Below, piece after piece: positions 46,001-54,442 of a DNA stretch of 64,000 nt (positions are counted from its first letter, which is position 1; each line of letters opens with the position of its first letter). This stretch comes from an uncultured Salinimicrobium sp. (GTDB lineage: Bacteria; Bacteroidota; Bacteroidia; Flavobacteriales; Flavobacteriaceae): NCBI GenBank assembly GCA_946887075.1, contig CAMPKA010000002.1, positions 186,001 to 250,000 of the forward strand, written 5' to 3'. The notes under the pieces are model-generated. The model was not told where the DNA came from. It ran no database searches and saw only the letters and a list, made by a program, of their open reading frames with translations. The position numbers were made by a program, and so were the translations under genes.

Positions 46001-46051
46001 ACCACGCCTCCGGTCCAGTCAGTGGTGTTAGGTGTTAATTTTAAACTATAA
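43004..46051 (+). CDS. susC: SusC-family TonB-dependent outer-membrane transporter
   Basis: 1,015 residues with signal peptide (about 1-21, TALAQ). A carboxypeptidase-regulatory-like domain follows (about 25-100, VTGTVFSEEGLPLPGATV), then the plug (about 105-230, with IRGVSSINAGNEPLYVIDGVPI) and a 22-strand barrel. It forms a substrate importer with the SusD lipoprotein 5 bases downstream. Length and domain order are normal. No glycosidase or peptidase gene adjoins this pair, so its substrate cannot be read from the context; the glycoprotein locus lies 12 kb upstream. Confidence 0.95.
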   Translation: MRSNYLLLYLAVFFMSGTALAQEEKTVTGTVFSEEGLPLPGATVIEKGTQNGAQTDFDGNYSISVAPGDILVFSYVGFVPQEVVVGTADTYNITLQVDAGQLEEVVVMGYVSKRREDLTGSAVQVGSEELQQTPMATVDQALQGKVAGLQIASSSGTPGSVQDIRIRGVSSINAGNEPLYVIDGVPIISDDLVGIDDNGTSSFSTLASLNSNDIASITVLKDASSTAAYGARGANGVIVITTKSGRSGKTTVNLSSYYGFTNNAMDGPDPLTGAEREILYYEGIMNSYGLGSIEEARAYEAENFGDYAGYIAWNEAGRPETDWKKLVTNEDAPIQEHTISATGGGEKHTFYTSLGYFQQEATVIGSEFERISGSLNLTQDISDSFTFSSSNTASHSFQDGILEGSAYFSSPHSAKYFMSPLDQAFNEDGSYNLNTTLPNPLFIAENDIDQSKFTRILSNNSLTWQTPIENLSFTSRASIDYQVFHYKTYDNRVSGDGDDISGYAFEFKRNTATYVFQNSFDYVMNFGDHSLDFKVLQEWQKFRDHYLSAEGDNFVTDGLTNLASSGNPTGAFSEFEDWAVASYLGTVAYNYNNRYVLNGTYRREGNSRFGEENRWGDFWSVGAAWNLHREDFLEDSDFVNNLKLRASYGKTGNANIEINQYQVLFNYDGDYAGTGASYPAEYGNEDLTWETSYTFDAGIEFGLVENRIQGMLAYYRRESRDLLLDVPLSYTTGFDSQFRNIGRMENKGFEAELNIEVIRADDFHMSIGGNVATVDNEVLEVAQDANGNEIAVTDGAYQRSIKGSLVDEWFMPVWAGVDPETGVDTWFTDGEGSEITMNYGEAQRVFMGSSALPSITAGLNFHVDFKGFFLDASGYFAGGHMVYEDWHLYLDQTNLYATALYNGYDRLMERWQQPGDITRVTKPMDEYEPWEISSKFLFEGDYFRLRNVSLGYDFNSGITDAIGISSGRVFVRGSNLFTWVKDDNLLHDPEVDADGWTDITTPPVQSVVLGVNFKL

Positions 46052-46056
46052 GCATT

Positions 46057-47424
46057 ATGAAAAGACATTTGAATAAAATTTATCATACGGTTTTGATTGG
46101 AGGCTTGATCTTGATATCGGCTTGTACCACCCAGGAGCTCGACCCGATTTTGGCCCAGTCAAAACGATCTGAAAATGCCCTGGAGACCGTAGGGGACATG
46201 GAGGGTCTTTTGAAGGGAGCCTATGACGAATTCGGGGATTCCGAATATTATGGAAGGGACTACCTGGTGACCAATGAGGTACGCACTCCCAATGTTTTCG
46301 CCAACGGCTCCTCCGGACGTTTTACAACCGAGGCGGCCTTCGCTCAATTGCCGAGCGATGTATATATCTGGGACAACGCGTATGAGATCATTGCGATTGC
46401 CAATATCCTGATCAATGCGGACATATCCACCTTAGAAGGAGATCAGGAATATGCAAAGCATATCCAGGGCCAGGCTTATGCAATCCGGGCACTGGCGCAT
46501 TTTGATCTTCTAAAGACATACGGTCAGCAATATGTTGGAGGGGAATTGGGAATCCCGTATATCACGGAATTCAAGGGAGGTAACAACTTTCCTGAAAGGG
46601 GTACAGTGGATTCCAACGTCCAGAATATCATCAGTGATCTTCAATCCGCCTTTGAACTGATGAGCGCTGATTTCTTCGATCCTTCGAAGGAATTCATATT
46701 GAAGTATACGGCAAAGGCTCTGGAATCCAGAGTGGCTGTTCAATTCGAAATGTGGGAAGTGGCCCGGGATGCTGCAAAGGCTGTAATAGATTCTGATCTG
46801 TACGCCATAGTTCCAGCATCAGATTACGTCGCTTCTTTCCTCGATGATGGGGGCGTCAATTCGATCTTTGAGATCGCCCAGAGCACGACCGACTATCCGG
46901 GATCCGACAGGATTGACTTTATTTACCGGGGAGATACCTATGGGGACATAGAGGTCATTCCCGCAGTTCTGGACATCTACGGAGAAGGGGATGTCAGACT
47001 TGACATCTTTGGATACGAAGGGGAAATGTTGAGGAACATGGGCAAATTTCCCACAATTGGGGCGAACATTATAGTCATCCGGTATGAGGAAGTCGTCCTG
47101 AACTATGCGCTGGCTCTCTTCCATCTGGGAGAAACAGATGAGGCTTTGACGTGGTTAAACAAGATTCCGGAGAACAGGAATGCCGAACCCTATACCGAGG
47201 TAACAGAAGAAAACCTGCTGTTGGAGAGAAGAAAGGAATTCATATTTGAAGGTTTGTATTACTGGGATCTGTTGAGAGAGGGCATGGACATTGAAAAAGT
47301 ATCCCCACTTCAGAACATCGATGAAACCATTCCATTCGGAGATTACCGCTTGGCATATCCAATTCCGCTCAATGAAATCGATGCAAACTCCAATGTCGAG
47401 CAGAATAGGGGCTACGGACAATAA
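46057..47424 (+). CDS. susD: SusD/RagB-family outer-membrane lipoprotein
   Basis: 455 residues with a lipoprotein signal (LILISAC, Cys about 23). The TPR-rich SusD fold is seen in IQGQAYAIRALAHFDLLKTYG and the C-terminal ELLLERRKEFIFEGLYYWDLLREG-type block common to the family. It caps the SusC barrel and binds the substrate at the surface. A strong terminator follows 57 bases after the stop, so susCD is a two-gene unit. Confidence 0.95.
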   Translation: MKRHLNKIYHTVLIGGLILISACTTQELDPILAQSKRSENALETVGDMEGLLKGAYDEFGDSEYYGRDYLVTNEVRTPNVFANGSSGRFTTEAAFAQLPSDVYIWDNAYEIIAIANILINADISTLEGDQEYAKHIQGQAYAIRALAHFDLLKTYGQQYVGGELGIPYITEFKGGNNFPERGTVDSNVQNIISDLQSAFELMSADFFDPSKEFILKYTAKALESRVAVQFEMWEVARDAAKAVIDSDLYAIVPASDYVASFLDDGGVNSIFEIAQSTTDYPGSDRIDFIYRGDTYGDIEVIPAVLDIYGEGDVRLDIFGYEGEMLRNMGKFPTIGANIIVIRYEEVVLNYALALFHLGETDEALTWLNKIPENRNAEPYTEVTEENLLLERRKEFIFEGLYYWDLLREGMDIEKVSPLQNIDETIPFGDYRLAYPIPLNEIDANSNVEQNRGYGQ

Positions 47425-47480
47425 CATCTATTCTGGGTCCCTTTGATCCGGAAGAAGATGGTGGTGTTAGGTTTATTGTG

Positions 47481-47506
47481 ATAAAGAGGTCCCTGGACCT
47501 CTTTAT
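47481..47506 (+). terminator. Terminator of the susCD operon
   Basis: Perfect 12-base inverted repeat, ATAAAGAGGTCC and GGACCTCTTTAT, separated by 2 bases and followed by CTTTT. The inner bases will open to form the loop. Confidence 0.88.
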
Positions 47507-47677
47507 CTTTTCTGGGTTTCTATGGAATTGTTGGTATGTTGCCTGACATCATTTTTAGTCGCTTCCACAGTTCAAAAGGCAGGATATAGATCAATTATCA
47601 GGACCTTCACATCTTTATGCCCTATAGGAGTCACAAATATCTTCGGATTTCGTCTTTAATTATAGGATAATCAAGAA

Positions 47678-48595
47678 ATGGATCTGATCAGAACTACCGG
47701 GCTCACTTTTTCGTACAATCGAAAGAAGAGGGACATCAAAAATCTCAATCTGAAAGTGCCAAAGGGGAGCATTTATGGTTTCCTGGGAAGAAATGGATCG
47801 GGGAAAACCACAACGATCCGGTTGTTGCTGGGTCTGCTTTCTCCAGATGATGGTGAGGTGATGATTCTGGGGCGCTCCATCAGGAAACACAGAATTTCAT
47901 GCCTTTCCCGGATGGGAGCTCTCATTGAGAATCCTTCCCTTTATGAACATCTTTCGGGAAAGGAAAATCTCAGCATTCTTGCCTCGTGCTATAAAAACGT
48001 CAAACCGGAAAGAATTCAGGAAGTACTGAGGTTGGTCGATTTGGAAGTATTCGGTCGAAAAAAGGTAAGGGATTATTCCCTGGGAATGAAACAGAGGTTG
48101 GGCCTTGCCTGCTGTCTGCTTCACCAGCCGGAATTGCTTATTCTCGATGAGCCGACCAATGGTCTCGATCCCCAGGGAATCCTTGGGATCAGAAGATTGT
48201 TGAAGGATTTGAATGAAAAAGAAGGGATTACCGTTCTGGTTTCAAGTCATCTTCTGTCGGAAGTGGAGAAACTTTGCACCCACTACGGGATTATCCGGGA
48301 CGGGGAAATGGTCTATCAGGGTGCCGCTGAAGATTTTCTGAATTCGAGAGACCGAAAAATTGAGATCGAACTGGAGACGAATGATTTAAAGAAAACCAAC
48401 ATGATTGTTCAGGATCTGACGCTTCGGACGCCGATATTTATAAACAATCATTTGCTGGTTTCCCTGAAAGAGAAAAACGAAATCCCTTCCCTGATCGACG
48501 CGTTGAGAAGCAACGATATCGACATCTTTGAACTCAAAATCAAGAATGATCTGGAGAAATTTTTTCTTGACCAGACCCAAAATCTCTATGAATGA
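47678..48595 (+). CDS. ABC transporter ATP-binding protein (BcrA/antibiotic-export type)
   Basis: 305 residues with Walker A at 37-44 (GRNGSGKT), the signature YSLGMKQRLGLA and Walker B LLILDEPTNGLDP. The C-terminal 80 residues form the extra domain typical of Bcr/CcmA-type exporters. Its stop overlaps the next start (ATGA at 48592-48595), so it pairs with the permease. Family members export peptides such as bacitracin or lantibiotics or serve immunity; no biosynthetic genes are nearby. It is separated from susD by a terminator and 171 bases. Confidence 0.92.
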   Translation: MDLIRTTGLTFSYNRKKRDIKNLNLKVPKGSIYGFLGRNGSGKTTTIRLLLGLLSPDDGEVMILGRSIRKHRISCLSRMGALIENPSLYEHLSGKENLSILASCYKNVKPERIQEVLRLVDLEVFGRKKVRDYSLGMKQRLGLACCLLHQPELLILDEPTNGLDPQGILGIRRLLKDLNEKEGITVLVSSHLLSEVEKLCTHYGIIRDGEMVYQGAAEDFLNSRDRKIEIELETNDLKKTNMIVQDLTLRTPIFINNHLLVSLKEKNEIPSLIDALRSNDIDIFELKIKNDLEKFFLDQTQNLYE

Positions 48596-49359
48596 CCTTT
48601 CTTGGCTGCGTTCTGATTGAAATCAGAAAAACAAAGAGGACGTTTGCGCTTTGGCTGACGCTTTTGAGTGCAACCTTTATTCCTACGATCTATTTTCTAT
48701 TCTACCTGTTTAAGTCCACCCAACCGATCAGTGAAGGAGGTGCCAATCCCTGGGACAAATTCTTCGGGTTACATTTGATGGCAGCAGGGCCTTTGCTTAT
48801 TCCCTTGTTCGTAGTCCTATTGACCAGCCTTGTGTTGCAGATTGAACACCGTGCAAACGGAATCAAAAAACTTTACACCCTTCCTGTCCCAAGGTGGTAT
48901 CATTACTGCTCCAAACTCTTGGTGGTTTGTATGATGCTTTTTCTGGCCTACTTCATATTCGGGATCACGATCCTGGGAAGCGGAGCCATACTGGGACAGC
49001 TGAAACCCATTCTTGCACTCGACCTTTATGAGCCGGAGTACCTGCTTTTTGCCCGGACTCTTTTCAAATCCTATATAGCGGTCTTGGCGATCGTTGGCCT
49101 GCAGTTCTGGCTGAGTTTTAGAGTCCGGAATTTCGTAATTCCGATTGGGATAGGCCTCGTGATGGTAGTTGCCGCCCTGTTGGTTCACAAGGCCGAAGAG
49201 GCGCTTTATTTTCCTTATGCATACAATCTTTTAAATCTGTTTCAGGCTGACGCCATACAAGCAACATGGATGACGAAAGCTTCTCTACTAAGCCTTCTTG
49301 TTTTTGTTATAACAACGGTTGGAGGGTCTCTGGAAACTTCAAGGATGGATATCAAGTGA
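48592..49359 (+). CDS. ABC transporter permease (ABC-2 / lantibiotic-permease type)
   Basis: 255 residues with about six hydrophobic spans (near 17-37, 60-80, 105-130, 150-170, 180-198, 225-243) and the ALRTEIRKTKRT-like basic N terminus of this permease class (LIEIRKTKRTFALWL). Its start overlaps the ATPase stop by four bases. Together they form a minimal two-gene exporter, which would assemble as a 2+2 complex in the inner membrane. The substrate is unknown. Confidence 0.88.
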   Translation: MTFLGCVLIEIRKTKRTFALWLTLLSATFIPTIYFLFYLFKSTQPISEGGANPWDKFFGLHLMAAGPLLIPLFVVLLTSLVLQIEHRANGIKKLYTLPVPRWYHYCSKLLVVCMMLFLAYFIFGITILGSGAILGQLKPILALDLYEPEYLLFARTLFKSYIAVLAIVGLQFWLSFRVRNFVIPIGIGLVMVVAALLVHKAEEALYFPYAYNLLNLFQADAIQATWMTKASLLSLLVFVITTVGGSLETSRMDIK

Positions 49360-49505
49360 AACGTCAGAAGGGAAATCCGTTCTCCTAACTTGTTTTTATT
49401 GCAACTTTATGGTCGTTCATGCAGATTTAGTGGTAAACTGCATCTACAACATAAAACCGAGTCAGGATTATAATATATTAGTCTTACCCAATCAAACGGT
49501 AACAT

Positions 49506-49967
49506 ATGAAAAGAATCTTATCAATCCTCCTCCTGGGTCTCCTCATGTTTTCCGGTTCCTGCAGTCGCTCGGATGACACCACGAAGAAATCCAGAACCAT
49601 TACAAATCTTAATCTGATGCTCCAAAATGACGGAGCTGTGATCAACCTCTCTTTTCAAAGCAAGGAAATCTTCCAATGTCCTTCAGAACTTGTCCTTGAG
49701 CAGTTTGAGGAACACGATGATCGCGTGGTCATCCGAATAAATCCGGAAATTTATTATCCTGCGACACCTTGTTTTGCTATATACAGCCCACAACCTGCCA
49801 CTACAAGTGTGCAGTTGGCTAACGAGGAATCATCAAAGGTGAAGGATCTGCTTATCCTATTCGGACAAGAAAGGATCAACGGAAAGATAAGCCTGGGGAT
49901 ATCCCCGGAAATCTCTTTGGAAGATAACTGCTGTCTGACCGTTCAACTTGGTCAGCCATCGGAATAA
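49506..49967 (+). CDS. Small lipoprotein, unknown function
   Basis: 153 residues with a lipoprotein signal (LLMFSGSC, Cys about 20) and a mature beta-rich domain containing four cysteines (CPSEL, TPCF and the CC pair near residue 143). I do not recognise a family. It is followed 12 bases later by the alpha/beta hydrolase gene, so the two may be cotranscribed; the 146-base gap upstream separates it from the ABC transporter. Confidence 0.7.
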   Translation: MKRILSILLLGLLMFSGSCSRSDDTTKKSRTITNLNLMLQNDGAVINLSFQSKEIFQCPSELVLEQFEEHDDRVVIRINPEIYYPATPCFAIYSPQPATTSVQLANEESSKVKDLLILFGQERINGKISLGISPEISLEDNCCLTVQLGQPSE

Positions 49968-49979
49968 TGATTCGAGTTC

Positions 49980-50873
49980 ATGGTTCGGAAAAACCCTGAA
50001 TGGCTGAATCAGGAGGATTACCCCTTCAGATCGAGATATCTTCAGATCAATGGCCATCAACTACATTACCTGGAGGAAGGGGAAGGGGAAGTCCTTTTAT
50101 TTGTGCACGGCACCCCGTCGTGGAGTTTCGAATTTCGAAAGTTGATCAAATCCTTAAGAAATGATTTCAGATGTATTGCCATAGATCATATGGGCTTCGG
50201 TTTATCCGATAAGCCTCAGACTTATGATTACACGACGATTAATCATTCCCGAACCCTTACGACCTTTATTAAAGAAAAAGGGCTCCGGAACATCAATCTA
50301 TTGGTTCACGATTTTGGAGGACCCATAGGTCTGAATTTCGCGATTGAGCATCCCGAAAAAGTCTGCAGAATCGTCATTCTCAACTCGTGGCTTTGGAGTA
50401 ATGAGAGTGATCCCGATTTCAGGAAGATGAGGAAGTTACTTCGGAGTCCATTGCTTCCATTTCTTTACCGTTACCTGAATTTCTCCCCTAGATTTTTGCT
50501 TCCGAAGTCTTTCGGGAATAAAAAGATATCGAAGAAGTTGATAAGCCAGTATACCAAACCCTTCACCAGAATCCGGGAAAGACAGGGTCCAATTGCATTC
50601 CTAAAGTCCTTACTTGATGATCAGCAATGGTTTCAAGAACTTTGGAACAAAAGAAGTACAATTGCCGATAAACCGACGCTCTTGATCTGGGGCATGAAAG
50701 ATTCTTTGCTACACCCAAGAAACCTCGAAAAATTCGAAGCGGGGTTTTCAAGGAATTATTCGGTCAGGTTAGATTCGGTTGGCCATTTTCCACAGGAAGA
50801 AGAGCCGGAGAAGGTTTCAGAAGAAATTCGAAAGTTCTTCATTCTGCCTGATATAGCGGGTCCTGACCTTTAA
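49980..50873 (+). CDS. Alpha/beta hydrolase, haloalkane dehalogenase / epoxide hydrolase-like
   Basis: 297 residues without signal peptide. The oxyanion motif HGTPSW is at 43-48 and the nucleophile elbow is VHDFGG with Asp111, so this is an Asp-nucleophile enzyme of the dehalogenase/epoxide-hydrolase branch rather than a Ser esterase. The Trp that follows the nucleophile in true haloalkane dehalogenases is replaced by Phe112, which weakens a dehalogenase assignment. The catalytic acid is probably in LLIWGMKDS and the His in DSVGHFPQ. The physiological substrate is unknown. Confidence 0.82.
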   Translation: MVRKNPEWLNQEDYPFRSRYLQINGHQLHYLEEGEGEVLLFVHGTPSWSFEFRKLIKSLRNDFRCIAIDHMGFGLSDKPQTYDYTTINHSRTLTTFIKEKGLRNINLLVHDFGGPIGLNFAIEHPEKVCRIVILNSWLWSNESDPDFRKMRKLLRSPLLPFLYRYLNFSPRFLLPKSFGNKKISKKLISQYTKPFTRIRERQGPIAFLKSLLDDQQWFQELWNKRSTIADKPTLLIWGMKDSLLHPRNLEKFEAGFSRNYSVRLDSVGHFPQEEEPEKVSEEIRKFFILPDIAGPDL

Positions 50874-50933
50874 TACAGCGGTTACATTGATTTGAAATTT
50901 AGTTCTTTAATACCAGACGGAGCAAACTGATAG

Positions 50934-51635
50934 TCAAGGCATTAATGGGCGGATCGACATCTCGTCAATCAGAATATTGTCGGGCGTTTCCAAAACAAAA
51001 GTAATTATATCTGCCATTTGCCTTGGTTTCAGCATCCCTTCTGAAGCCTGAATTCCGGAATCTTTAAAAAAGGTGGTTCCTATGGATCCTGGATTAATAC
51101 AGCTAACTTTGATCCTTTCGCTTCTCAACTCCTTAAACAGGGCTTCACTAAATCCCTGCAGCGCAAATTTGGTCGCGCTGTAGGCCGATTTCTCTGCTCC
51201 CGATACTTTTCCCAGTATTGACCCTATGTTGATGATGTGACTGTAATCTTCAGAGCATTTCATCAATGGAACAAGTGCGGCAGTCAAGTACATCACACCA
51301 TTCAGATTGGTGTTGATCATCTGATGCCATTTTTCCGAGGGGAGCGTGTCGATTTTCCCAAAATACCCAACTCCAGCATTGTTGATGAGGATGTCAGGCA
51401 GTTTTTGTTCCGAAAATGTTTCCGCTACCCATTTTCTCACGTTTTGTTCGTCCGAAATATCAAGTTGTACCGGGAAAAAGCATTCGTTCCACCTTAGTTT
51501 CAACTCCTCCATTCCTGTGGAATTACGACTTAATCCATAGACTATGGCTCCTTTCTCAAGCAAAGCGGTTGCAATTGCCTTTCCCATTCCCCGACTCGCT
51601 CCGGTAATAACTGCTCTTTTAGATTTCAATTGCAT
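50934..51635 (-). CDS. SDR-family oxidoreductase
   Basis: 233 residues with the classical short-chain dehydrogenase motifs: cofactor loop TGASRGMG (11-18), NNAG (85-88), Ser139, and the YSATK active site with Tyr152 and Lys156. An Arg in the cofactor loop hints at NADP(H). It is the last gene of the leftward operon LysR / MmgE-PrpD / ComA-like / CMD / SDR, 27 bases after the CMD gene. The substrate is unknown; presumably an intermediate of this operon. Confidence 0.9.
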   Translation of the reverse strand: MQLKSKRAVITGASRGMGKAIATALLEKGAIVYGLSRNSTGMEELKLRWNECFFPVQLDISDEQNVRKWVAETFSEQKLPDILINNAGVGYFGKIDTLPSEKWHQMINTNLNGVMYLTAALVPLMKCSEDYSHIINIGSILGKVSGAEKSAYSATKFALQGFSEALFKELRSERIKVSCINPGSIGTTFFKDSGIQASEGMLKPRQMADIITFVLETPDNILIDEMSIRPLMP

Positions 51636-51662
51636 TTTTAAAATTATATTTTGAGGATTTCA

Positions 51663-52001
51663 TTATTGTTCACGGTCAATCTCTTCCAAAGCTAGTGCAG
51701 CATGGGCATAAGCACCCCCGGCTCTCATTTCTGAGGCTACCCAAATGGCCTCCATGATCTCATGAGCTGTTGCACCCTTCTGTAGTGCTATCCTGGTATG
51801 ACCTTTTATGCAGTAAGGACATTGGGTTATGTGAGCGGAAGCAACAGCAATTAGTTGTTTGGTCTTCTCATCCAGTGCTCCCGCTTTGAAGACTTCCTTG
51901 CTGAATTCCCTGAAAGCAGCCGTAATTTCCGGTGCCAGATCTGCTCTTTTTCTGGACATTTCAGGGGTGGCAGGTGGATATAATCGATCCTTGTTCATCA
52001 T
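51663..52001 (-). CDS. Carboxymuconolactone decarboxylase / AhpD-like protein
   Basis: 112 residues with the AhpD-type redox motif CPYCIKGH (Cys61, Cys64, His68) and the helical pattern of the family (KTKQLIAVASAHITQ before, AHEIMEAIWVASEM after). Members either decarboxylate gamma-carboxymuconolactone or act as thiol-dependent peroxidase or disulfide reductase; the intact CxxC favours the redox role. It lies 72 bases downstream of the ComA-like gene and 27 upstream of the SDR gene. Length is typical. Confidence 0.88.
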   Translation of the reverse strand: MMNKDRLYPPATPEMSRKRADLAPEITAAFREFSKEVFKAGALDEKTKQLIAVASAHITQCPYCIKGHTRIALQKGATAHEIMEAIWVASEMRAGGAYAHAALALEEIDREQ

Positions 52002-52073
52002 TTTATTTTAAGGGGAAATGGCGGCATCTGAAATCAACGGTATCTGATCCCGTCCGGACTTTTTCGAAAGGTA

Positions 52074-52916
52074 CTACTTGTATGTGACAATGCGACCCCA
52101 GATATCATTGGTTCCCCAGATACCTTGCCTGGTACATTCCAGCTGCACGATTTGGCTGTGATCCACGAACAGGTTCACCTCCGGACCGTAATTTTTGATA
52201 TACCACTTGAAAACATTGGGATCTGCGGCCTCGAACATCACGTTTCTGAGGCCGAGTTCATTGATGAATTTTGCCGGCACATCGGTCCTCCACGGGGTTG
52301 CATTTTCTGTTACTCCTTCGGATTCCATCATGATGATATAAGCTCCGGCATCCAGAAATCGCTTGGCAAGATTTATAGCGTAACCGACGTCCTGGGTACC
52401 CTCTGTCTCTAGCTCCCTTGCTGAGGTATCGCCGCCTGCACCGAATTGTATTCCAATTTCAGGTTTAGCCTTTAACCCGGCTTTTTGGACATCTTCAATA
52501 ATCCGCAGCCAGTCATCTGAAGGAATGGAAATAAATCCTGTAGAAATTTCTATTATGTCGAACCCCATTTCCCTACACTCTTTGATGTACTTTTTTACTG
52601 CATCCTTGCCTTTGGTCAATACGTACTCAATAAAACCACCGGTAGATACCATTACGCCGTACTGATGTGCAAGATCATTGATCTCGCGGATCTTTTGAGG
52701 ATTCATGAAGGTGAAGGATCCGCCAGCAAATTTAATGCTGTCGATATAATTCCCACTGGTCTCGAGTATGTCCTTAAAGTAACTGATACCAAAATTTGAG
52801 TAGTAAGCAGCCCTGATTTCTGTCATACCTGTCTCCCGAGGTTTGGAGGGGCGGTTGTTGCGCTGTAGCCATTCGAAAGCTATAGGATTAGTGGTAAATT
52901 CTTTTTTGTTATACAT
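52074..52916 (-). CDS. Phosphosulfolactate synthase family protein (ComA/HSA32-like)
   Basis: 280 residues of the ComA (PF02679) barrel family, with DSIKFAGGSF, VSTGGFIEYVL, EISTGFISIP, EIGIQFGAGG, ESEGVTEN and FEAADP blocks. ComA of methanogens joins sulfite and phosphoenolpyruvate; plant HSA32 and many bacterial relatives belong to the same family but have no proven reaction. This protein looks closest to the bacterial/HSA32 branch. It lies 28 bases downstream of an MmgE/PrpD gene, in an operon with CMD and SDR genes, a combination that does not match known coenzyme M synthesis. Confidence 0.85.
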   Translation of the reverse strand: MYNKKEFTTNPIAFEWLQRNNRPSKPRETGMTEIRAAYYSNFGISYFKDILETSGNYIDSIKFAGGSFTFMNPQKIREINDLAHQYGVMVSTGGFIEYVLTKGKDAVKKYIKECREMGFDIIEISTGFISIPSDDWLRIIEDVQKAGLKAKPEIGIQFGAGGDTSARELETEGTQDVGYAINLAKRFLDAGAYIIMMESEGVTENATPWRTDVPAKFINELGLRNVMFEAADPNVFKWYIKNYGPEVNLFVDHSQIVQLECTRQGIWGTNDIWGRIVTYK

Positions 52917-52944
52917 GATATTGGTTTTTAATTTTCTTGTTCAA

Positions 52945-54318
52945 TTACCGATTCTGGATTCTTAAGTTTCCGAGCAGGTCTATCAAATGGGTGATTTTAT
53001 GGTTTTCAAGATCGCGGACTGTGAGAATAATCTTATTGCGAAGGGTCTCATCAACGAAGTCAGACGTTAGGGTGTGAAATTTTTCGATGATGAAATCCCA
53101 TGAGACGGGCCGGGAATGGAAACCTTCATAATCGTTTTTTCTGATGGTTAGATGTCGGCCATTTTTAAGATGGATTTCAATTTCTATGGGCATTTCCCCT
53201 GGAAATTTCCTGGAATAGTCGCTTTTCTCAATCACCTCCACTTTCTGAAGTAATTCCTGGATATCTTTCTTTGCAATTCTGTCGGACTGGTACTGGGCAG
53301 GCAGAAGATTTCCGTCAAGGAGCACAGCAGCCATCATATAAGGGAGGCTGTGGTCTGCCTCCTCTTTGGTCCGAATATGTTTCTTTCCCCCTTCCTCGCC
53401 ACCTCCGATAATATGATATGCCACGTCAAAAGTGTGAAGAATGATCTTTTGGATTTCATCCGGATCAATTTTATGCTGAGATCTTAAATCCTGCAGCCCT
53501 TCTAAAGTAGACTGCGAATGAATTTCAGCATTAAATTTCTTGATGATGGTATGGGTCACCCGTTCCAGGTCTTCTTGTGCCCAGTCGATCTCAAACGGAC
53601 CAGCTATACTGTCTTTGAACCCCTTGTTACCTTCTATTACTGCTTCCGGTCCGGTAATGCCACGCATTGCCAGAAAAGCTGAATGAGTTGAGGTCCATCC
53701 GGTTGAAGGAAATGCCAGTCCCTTCCAATGAGATAGATTTCCGGTCCGGGATACCCTCAGCGCATTATAAGCCGTGGCAGCTATAGCAATGGCATTGGCT
53801 GTCTGGGCGGAATTGAGTCGCAAGGCATAGGAGGCACCTGCCGCAGATGCAAAAGCGCCCTGGACGGTATGATCGAACCCTCTGTCACGTACCGGAGCAA
53901 TATCACTTAGCCTGCATTGGATCTGGTAGGCAATTGCCAGAGCAGTGAGAAAATCTTTTCCATCTCTTTGGGCATATTCGGCGGCTGCTAACACGCTTCC
54001 TATATTGTCCGAGGGATGACAGGTTTCTCCCTTAGCCAGATAGCTGTCGTTAAAGTCCAGGTACCGTATCAATGCCGAATTATAAAAGGCGGCCCTGTCC
54101 GGTGCGGTGCTGCCCCCGCCTATAAGGCTGCTCAACGGATTTCCTCCGAAATCGTCGAGTTGTTCTTTTATCAGCCTGACGGGTTCCCCATTCAATGCTC
54201 CGATCGCGCAGCCTATGGAGTCGAGAAGGCGAATCTTCAGTTCTCTTACCGCAGACCCAGATAAATCGGAAAACTTTCGGGAGCTGACAAAGTCAGCTAA
54301 TTTTTGTACTTCTGTCAT
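52945..54318 (-). CDS. MmgE/PrpD family protein
   Basis: 457 residues of the MmgE/PrpD fold (2-methylcitrate dehydratase, cis-aconitate decarboxylase and relatives). Recognisable are LLDSIGCAIGAL, RYLDFNDSYLAKGETCHPSDNIG and WKGLAFPSTGWTSTHSAFLA. The FNDSY...HPSDN region corresponds to the substrate pocket. Neither a methylcitrate synthase nor a PrpB gene is nearby, so propionate catabolism is not supported. It is the first gene of the operon after the LysR regulator (124 bases). Confidence 0.88.
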   Translation of the reverse strand: MTEVQKLADFVSSRKFSDLSGSAVRELKIRLLDSIGCAIGALNGEPVRLIKEQLDDFGGNPLSSLIGGGSTAPDRAAFYNSALIRYLDFNDSYLAKGETCHPSDNIGSVLAAAEYAQRDGKDFLTALAIAYQIQCRLSDIAPVRDRGFDHTVQGAFASAAGASYALRLNSAQTANAIAIAATAYNALRVSRTGNLSHWKGLAFPSTGWTSTHSAFLAMRGITGPEAVIEGNKGFKDSIAGPFEIDWAQEDLERVTHTIIKKFNAEIHSQSTLEGLQDLRSQHKIDPDEIQKIILHTFDVAYHIIGGGEEGGKKHIRTKEEADHSLPYMMAAVLLDGNLLPAQYQSDRIAKKDIQELLQKVEVIEKSDYSRKFPGEMPIEIEIHLKNGRHLTIRKNDYEGFHSRPVSWDFIIEKFHTLTSDFVDETLRNKIILTVRDLENHKITHLIDLLGNLRIQNR

Positions 54319-54442
54319 GATTGGGAATTTTTAGTTCTACATCTGATCTGAAGTAAAGGTATTCCGACAGAGGGTTAGACGCAATGACGCAGAATCGATC
54401 CGGATCATGGCAGAAATCGATTGAAGGACAGATGTCGTCTGC

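Noticed and set aside
49319..49576. 85-codon frame between the ABC permease and the small lipoprotein
   Set aside because: Overlaps both neighbours, which have better features; no domain.
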